Shown: positions 19,670-23,869 of the stretch, piece after piece | Layout of the letters: the number at the start of each line of letters is the position of its first letter | Numbering within the stretch: position 1 is the first letter of the stretch | Assembly: GCA_036517855.1 (NCBI GenBank) | Contig: DATDSR010000036.1 | Location: 1 to 23,869 of the forward strand | From: DATDSR01 sp036517855 | GTDB taxonomy: Bacteria > Patescibacteriota > Minisyncoccia > Phycocordibacterales > DATDSR01 | Direction of reading: 5' to 3' | Length of the DNA stretch: 23,869 nucleotides | Program-made: the position numbers and the translations under genes | Notes under the pieces: model-generated | Seen by the model: only the letters and a program-made list of their open reading frames with translations | Told to the model about the DNA's origin: nothing | The model's database searches: none

Positions 19670-21130
19670 TTAATAGCTTTGAGCAAAGAGCCATTTGCGG
19701 TTGGCTAGCTTGCCACATTTAAAACATTTACCACCAAACTTATCGGCCATATGTTCAAGCTCTAGCACTCTGCTTGTGGCCTTAGTTGCCTCTTTTACTG
19801 TCGCCTCACACTCCGCTTGCTCACACCAAAGCACTCGGGCGAAAACTTTCTTCTCTTCCATCGCGCTTACAAATTTTTCGTAAGTGTCCACTTCAATGGT
19901 AAGTTTATCCCTCAGAGCGAGCGCGTTGGCCAAAAGCTGTTTTTGTATTTGATCGAGCGCAACCTGACTCCCCTTCAAGACATCGTCTATGGGGTAAACG
20001 CTTTTGTCGAAAGTGACACGATTAACTAAAGTTAACATTTGATTGGCCAGTTCTTTGGCCCCAATCTCGATCCTAAGAGGCACACCTTTAAGTTCGGCCT
20101 CGTTTATACGATAGCCCAGTGTATGTTGGAAGTTTAAATCTACTTTTGCTCTAATTCCTCCTGCCTTGAGTGCTGAAGCGATTTTGTTTACTGCCACGCT
20201 CAAATCAGAACCCACATACTCTTCTTCCTTTTTGCAGATAGGCAAAATTATGACCTGTGTTGGGGCTAGCTTAGGAGGAATCACGAGACCAGCGTCGTCA
20301 CCATGGGTAAGCACGAGGCCCCCTATATAACGAGTGGAGATACCCCAAGATGTCTGTTTGGCAAGCACCTTCTCGCTCTGGTCGTTTAAATAACTGACGT
20401 TGAATGCCTTTGTGAAGTTTTCGCCTAAATAATGCGAGGTTGCACCCTGAAGCGCTTTGCCGTTTGGCATCACCATCTCCACTGTGTAAGTCTCGTCTGC
20501 CCCGGCAAATCTCTCACTCGAGCTCTTTATGCCAAAGTACGGCGCGAGAGCCGCGTACTCCTCATAGAACTTCTTATACCAGCCAATAGCCGTCATCACC
20601 ATATCATCCGCGCTCTCTTTAGTAGCATGCACTGTGTGCCCCTCTTGCCACAGGAATTCTGAGGTGCGAATGAACGGGTAAGTACGCTTCTCCCAACGCA
20701 CCACATTGCACCACTGATTAAGCTTCATCGGCAAATCTCGATAACTACTTATCCACGAAGAAAAAGATTTGGTGATGACAGTTTCGGAAGTTGGCCGAAT
20801 AACATAAGGCTGGTCAAGTTTTTCCCCTCCCGCATGAGTAACCACAGCGAGCTCGGGCGAAAACCCTTCAAGATGTTTCTTCTCTTGCTCGATTAGCGAC
20901 ATCGGGATAAGGAGTGGGAAATAAACATTTTCAACTCCGTACTCCTTAAACCAAGGATCCATATTCGTAAAAACTTGCTCCCAAAGCGCGTAACCAAGTG
21001 GTTTCAAAATCAACGAGCCTTTGACATCAGACTGCTCAACCAAGCCAGCCTGGGTAACAACGGCATTGTACCAAGCCGAGATATCCTCCGACTTCTTAGG
21101 TAAATCACGTTTAGAAAACTCCTTAGGCAT
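19670..21130 (-). CDS. proS: Prolyl-tRNA synthetase, archaeal/eukaryotic type
   Basis: Charges tRNA-Pro. The 486 aa follow the archaeal-type pattern, not the roughly 570-aa bacterial type with an insertion editing domain: AWYNAVVTQAGLVEQSDVKG, FPLLIPMSLIEQEKKHLEGF, VIRPTSETVI (TXE), NQWCNVVRWEKRTYPFIRTS (motif 2), EFLWQEGHTVHAT, SHYLGENFTKAFNV and THGDDAGLVIPPKLAPTQV (motif 3). After the anticodon-binding domain there is a C-terminal zinc-binding region with C-x4-C (CEQAEC) and C-x2-C (CFKC), ending in Tyr as archaeal-type enzymes do. It sits in the rseP-proS position where Firmicutes carry a bacterial-type proS. Confidence 0.95.
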   Translation of the reverse strand: MPKEFSKRDLPKKSEDISAWYNAVVTQAGLVEQSDVKGSLILKPLGYALWEQVFTNMDPWFKEYGVENVYFPLLIPMSLIEQEKKHLEGFSPELAVVTHAGGEKLDQPYVIRPTSETVITKSFSSWISSYRDLPMKLNQWCNVVRWEKRTYPFIRTSEFLWQEGHTVHATKESADDMVMTAIGWYKKFYEEYAALAPYFGIKSSSERFAGADETYTVEMVMPNGKALQGATSHYLGENFTKAFNVSYLNDQSEKVLAKQTSWGISTRYIGGLVLTHGDDAGLVIPPKLAPTQVIILPICKKEEEYVGSDLSVAVNKIASALKAGGIRAKVDLNFQHTLGYRINEAELKGVPLRIEIGAKELANQMLTLVNRVTFDKSVYPIDDVLKGSQVALDQIQKQLLANALALRDKLTIEVDTYEKFVSAMEEKKVFARVLWCEQAECEATVKEATKATSRVLELEHMADKFGGKCFKCGKLANRKWLFAQSY

Positions 21131-21146
21131 AGCCTATCCTACCACA

Positions 21147-22205
21147 TCAGAGCAGGCGGGCAATATCGTGGTAGGTGATGAGGACCATCAAGACGAGAAG
21201 GAGGGCGAAGCCGGCGGTGTTGGCGTAGTTTGCAATTTGCTTGGGAAGGGGTCGGCGGCGAATTGATTCGATGATAATGAAAAGCAACCTCCCGCCGTCG
21301 AGGGCCGGGAATGGGATAACGTTCACAACTGCTAGTGAAAGTGATAGAAGGACGGTCAGTTGGAGAAGGGCGCCGAACCCAATTCCCGCCGCTTGCTTAA
21401 CAATAGAAGCAATGCCCACTGGACCAGAAACGTTGGCAAGGTCTGCCGTGCCGTGCACGAGCGACCAAAGTAAACCCGCCATCCCTTTTGCGGTGCCAAC
21501 AAGCAGAAAGCCCGTTGTCTTGATTGCTGGCACAAACGCGCCGAAGACACCAAACGAAACAGTGCCCACATCATCAAGCCGGAGACCAGCAGTGGGTGAA
21601 GGTACGACTACGTATGTCCCCTCTTCCGCAACTACGCTTACTGGCTTGCCGGTGTGCGCGCCCATAAAGGTCACCACTTCATCAGCGTCCACAATTTTTT
21701 GAACGTCTGTGCCACTGCTAAGTTCAACTATTTGGATACCTGCAGGAACCTTAGCAAGAGCAGCTGGAGAGCCCGGCACAACTTCAGTCACAACCACGTG
21801 TACATCTTCGTACTGTCCTGTTGGGAAGGAACTTGTTGAGGCTTGCAGGCCGACGGTTAAACCAATCCACAAAAGGACAAAGGCAAGCAACACATTGAAC
21901 ACAATGCCCGCCACCACCACTCCTGCTTGTACAATACGTGGCTTGTAATCGAACCTTGCCCCGCGAAGCTCGTCGTTCTCTTCGAGCGAAGTGGGGTCCT
22001 CACCGAAAATCTTTACGAATCCGCCAAAGGGAATCCAATTGAGCGTGTAGGTAGTCTGCCCCCATCGCTTACCCACAATCCTGGGTGGGAATCCAAGACC
22101 GAACTCGTCCACACGTATCCCACTAAGCTTAGCCACTATGAAATGTCCAAACTCGTGCGACACAATAAGTATCGCTAAGATTATTATGAAAATTAGTATA
22201 AACAT
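21147..22205 (-). CDS. rseP: Site-2 protease RseP/RasP (RIP metalloprotease)
   Basis: Intramembrane zinc metalloprotease that cleaves membrane anchors such as anti-sigma factors and signal-peptide remnants. The 352 aa have the active-site motif H17-E-F-G-H21 in the first helix, G-F-P-P-R and NWIPFGGFVKIFGED (the membrane-reentrant region), helix VVVAGIVFNVLLAFVLLWIG, one PDZ domain (VVTEVVPGSPAALAKVPAGI) and the third zinc ligand in NVIPFPALDGGR (about residue 300). Two helices flank this end. It starts 2 nt after frr and ends 16 nt before proS. It terminates with TGA. Confidence 0.94.
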   Translation of the reverse strand: MFILIFIIILAILIVSHEFGHFIVAKLSGIRVDEFGLGFPPRIVGKRWGQTTYTLNWIPFGGFVKIFGEDPTSLEENDELRGARFDYKPRIVQAGVVVAGIVFNVLLAFVLLWIGLTVGLQASTSSFPTGQYEDVHVVVTEVVPGSPAALAKVPAGIQIVELSSGTDVQKIVDADEVVTFMGAHTGKPVSVVAEEGTYVVVPSPTAGLRLDDVGTVSFGVFGAFVPAIKTTGFLLVGTAKGMAGLLWSLVHGTADLANVSGPVGIASIVKQAAGIGFGALLQLTVLLSLSLAVVNVIPFPALDGGRLLFIIIESIRRRPLPKQIANYANTAGFALLLVLMVLITYHDIARLL

Positions 22206-22207
22206 AC

Positions 22208-22759
22208 TTAGCCAGCTAGCTCCTTGTCTTTACGAACTGCTTGTTCCTCAAGCGCCGCGTTAGCTTCATCAACCATCTTTTGTAAATCCTCTCTTAACTT
22301 AAATTTATCGTCCTCGCTTATACTCCCCTCCTTCTCCTTCTTGACCACATCATTCCAACATTCCTCTCGCTCCTTACGCACTGATACTCGAGCGAGCTCA
22401 AGCTTCTCTTTAACTAACTTGCTAAGCAATACTCTTCGTTCAGCCGTTAAATCTGGGAAGGACACACGTACGCCAACTCCGTCTGTCGAAACAGACACAC
22501 CCAAGTTGGCCGCCTGTATTGCGCTCTCAATGAGTTTGATGGTGGCCTTGTCCCAAGGGGCCACGCGCAAAGTTTTAGGATCCTCAATCGAAATAGCAGC
22601 CACATGCGATATTTTGGTACGCGCACCATACTGCTCAATGCTTACACTATCAAGCAAAGCTGGCGTGGCCCTACCAGTGCGGATGTTTGAGAGTTCGCGA
22701 GCTAGCCACTCCCCCACTCCTTCCAAGCCATTCTTTAATTTTCCAAATTCATAATTCAT
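22208..22759 (-). CDS. frr: Ribosome recycling factor
   Basis: Splits post-termination ribosomes with EF-G. 183 aa from ATG 22759. Family motifs: ELSNIRTGRATPALLDSVSI (residues about 22-41), IEDPKTLRVAPWDKATIKLI, AIQAANLGVSVSTDGVGVRV, FPDLTAERRVLLSKLVKEK and VRKEREECWNDVVKKEKEG, with the helical ending DDKFKLREDLQKMVDEANAAL. A TTG three codons upstream (22768) is possible. The start region contains degenerate 7-bp AT-rich repeats (22740-22780). Confidence 0.95.
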   Translation of the reverse strand: MNYEFGKLKNGLEGVGEWLARELSNIRTGRATPALLDSVSIEQYGARTKISHVAAISIEDPKTLRVAPWDKATIKLIESAIQAANLGVSVSTDGVGVRVSFPDLTAERRVLLSKLVKEKLELARVSVRKEREECWNDVVKKEKEGSISEDDKFKLREDLQKMVDEANAALEEQAVRKDKELAG

Positions 22760-22780
22760 AATTCGCAATTCTTAATTCAT
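22740..22780. repeat. Degenerate 7-bp AT-rich tandem repeat
   Basis: On the plus strand the units TTCATAA, TTCATAA, TTCGCAA, TTCTTAA and TTCAT follow each other across the junction of the delta-prime-like gene end and the frr start. It encodes the first frr codons, so it may reflect slippage near a gene boundary. Confidence 0.6.
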
Positions 22781-23320
22781 CAGCGCGATGTGCTCCATTA
22801 TAACACGCACGGGTAATTCTCTCTCGGCTACGTGACGAAGGCCACGTTCTATCTCCTCAAGCAGTGGCCAATCTTTAATCTTATATGCCTCTTGCTCAAG
22901 CTCAAGTAGAAACGCGCTTGCCTCCTCTCTCTGCGCCAACTTCTCTTCTGGTTCATCCATCTTAACAACAAGCGGTGCAATTAGCTTAAGTCTCGCTGGC
23001 CCTTCCGCTTTCAAAAAAGCTTTTACGTCACTATGCTCTCGCGCGTACGCTTCGAGTTTATATATCTCAAAATGCCCCGCACCGGCCCTCGAACGTAAAG
23101 TGGGCAACAAGGCGCTTGGGTTGGGGTGATGAAGGGTTAGCAACATGCCAGCGGCCGGCGCCTCGAGTATCTTAAGCAAAGCATTTTGCGCTTCGGTTGT
23201 GATATCTACACACGTCACGTTTAAACTATGTGCGTCACTTGAACCACGAGACATAAGTAAGGCAAGCTCGTGCGCTTCATCTATACCCAGAATAGAATAT
23301 TTAAATGTCGTAATTTGCAA
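22772..23320 (-). CDS. DNA polymerase III delta-prime-like protein (shortened)
   Basis: Clamp-loader delta-prime subunits help place the sliding clamp on DNA. The 182 aa contain the family stretch DITTEAQNALLKILEAPAAG (residues about 39-58), then LLTLHHPNPSALLPTLRSRA, matching the sensor-1/SRC-like segment (A-x-N-A-L-L-K-x-L-E-x-P ... L-L-x-T-x-x-S-R). The N-terminal P-loop portion of typical HolB/DnaX proteins is absent; the protein begins with TTG at 23320, and the first in-frame ATG would cut into the domain. The C-terminal half is helical and charged. A reduced delta-prime is likely, but a full-length partner elsewhere is possible. Confidence 0.75.
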   Translation of the reverse strand: MQITTFKYSILGIDEAHELALLMSRGSSDAHSLNVTCVDITTEAQNALLKILEAPAAGMLLTLHHPNPSALLPTLRSRAGAGHFEIYKLEAYAREHSDVKAFLKAEGPARLKLIAPLVVKMDEPEEKLAQREEASAFLLELEQEAYKIKDWPLLEEIERGLRHVAERELPVRVIMEHIALMN

Positions 23321-23331
23321 TTTGCAAACAA

Positions 23332-23869
23332 TTATCTCTTGCTGATAATACTTTTTTTATATGTCCCCAAGTGCTCGAGGGCGATACCCGTGCCTTTAAC
23401 AACGCAAAAAAGTGGGTCATCAGCCATCTGCGCCTTAACCCCAGTCTTGCGATACACAAGCTCAGGGAGATGACGAAGCATTGAGGAACCGCCCGTCATT
23501 GTAATACCGTAATCGATAATATCCGAGGCTAGCTCGGGCGGTGTGTCGCCAAAAACATCCCGGATTGCTTTAATAATCTGCTTGAGCTCGGCGTCGATGG
23601 CGACCACCACTTGGTTGGTGCTCATTTGCACGGTACGAGGCAGACCTGTGAGGAAGTCGCGTCCCTTCACCGCGTAACTCTCCTCTTTGTCAACGGCAAT
23701 GGCCGAGCCAATTGCAATCTTGATCTCCTCGGCAGTCTTGTCACCCACGGCCAAATTAAAATTCTTTTTAATATAATCTGTTATCGCCTGATCAATTTTA
23801 TCTCCAGCACATTTCACACTTGTTGACGCCACGATACCACACAAACTAATCACCGCAACATCAGTGGTG
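23332..23869 (-). CDS. mreB: Second MreB-like protein (N-terminal part outside window)
   Basis: The frame is open to the window end on the minus strand, so only about the C-terminal 178 aa are present. Features match MreB: TTDVAVISLCGIVAS (end of phosphate-2 loop), AGDKIDQAITDYIKKNFNL, GDKTAEEIKIAIGSA, RDFLTGLPRTVQM, FGDTPPELASDIIDYGITMT, the adenosine motif GGSSMLRHLPELVYRKTG and DPLFCVVKGTGIALE. It is clearly divergent from the copy at 18610-19668 (for example ISLCG for ISLGG), so it is a paralogue and not a recent duplicate. It lies upstream of the delta-prime-like gene and may have a separate role in shape or division. Confidence 0.92.
   Translation of the reverse strand, partial: TTDVAVISLCGIVASTSVKCAGDKIDQAITDYIKKNFNLAVGDKTAEEIKIAIGSAIAVDKEESYAVKGRDFLTGLPRTVQMSTNQVVVAIDAELKQIIKAIRDVFGDTPPELASDIIDYGITMTGGSSMLRHLPELVYRKTGVKAQMADDPLFCVVKGTGIALEHLGTYKKSIISKR

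Overview
The window looks like a chromosomal segment from a Candidate Phyla Radiation (Patescibacteria) bacterium. The evidence is a trimmed division/cell-wall cluster, a MurF without its usual N-terminal domain, an archaeal-type prolyl-tRNA synthetase, a DUF5652-like small membrane protein, L21 without an adjacent L27, and an frr-rseP-proS run from which the usual lipid and isoprenoid genes are missing. TGA is used as a stop codon (for example at the ends of rseP and the 96-aa gene), which argues against the recoded Gracilibacteria/Absconditabacteria. The lineage call is inference; no marker was compared.

Layout. 1-1769 (+): the end of dnaB, then recR. 1765-1876: a large imperfect inverted repeat between the convergent recR and rplU. 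1872-5515 (-): rplU, two unrecognised small genes, rmuC, a 56-aa membrane protein behind a strongly structured leader, a YbaK-like deacylase and a DUF5652-like membrane protein. 5540-10260 (-): tRNA-Glu(CTC) downstream of a compact operon mraZ-rsmH-ftsL-ftsI-murF, whose promoter carries two copies of a MraZ-type operator. 10435-10722 (+): a small unrecognised gene with its own promoter and terminator.

10846-12565 is the most unusual part. A GC-rich gene encodes an IS110-family-like protein that keeps the C-terminal (Transposase_20) serine but has lost all four acidic residues of the RuvC-like DEDD site. Around it lie six RNA hairpins of one shared design: outer stem, variable internal loop, inner GGCC/GGCU-type stem. 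They form two complete units of about 170-183 nt, each with two loops and a Rho-independent terminator, very like IS110 bridge RNAs (target loop plus donor loop). Two further single hairpins sit directly before and after the coding sequence. An apparently nuclease-dead bridge recombinase with several guide-like loops suggests an RNA-guided DNA-binding or regulatory system, or a non-autonomous recombination system.

12606-14033 (+): a long coiled-coil protein, apparently expressed from a leaderless mRNA. 14037-23869 (-): lysS and greA; mrdA, mreD-like, mreC and mreB (elongation machinery); proS, rseP and frr; a shortened DNA polymerase III delta-prime-like gene; and the C-terminal part of a second mreB cut by the window end. 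Together the minus-strand genes encode septal (FtsI/FtsL) and lateral (MrdA/MreBCD) wall synthesis along with translation functions. All identifications were made by reading motifs by eye; no database was searched.
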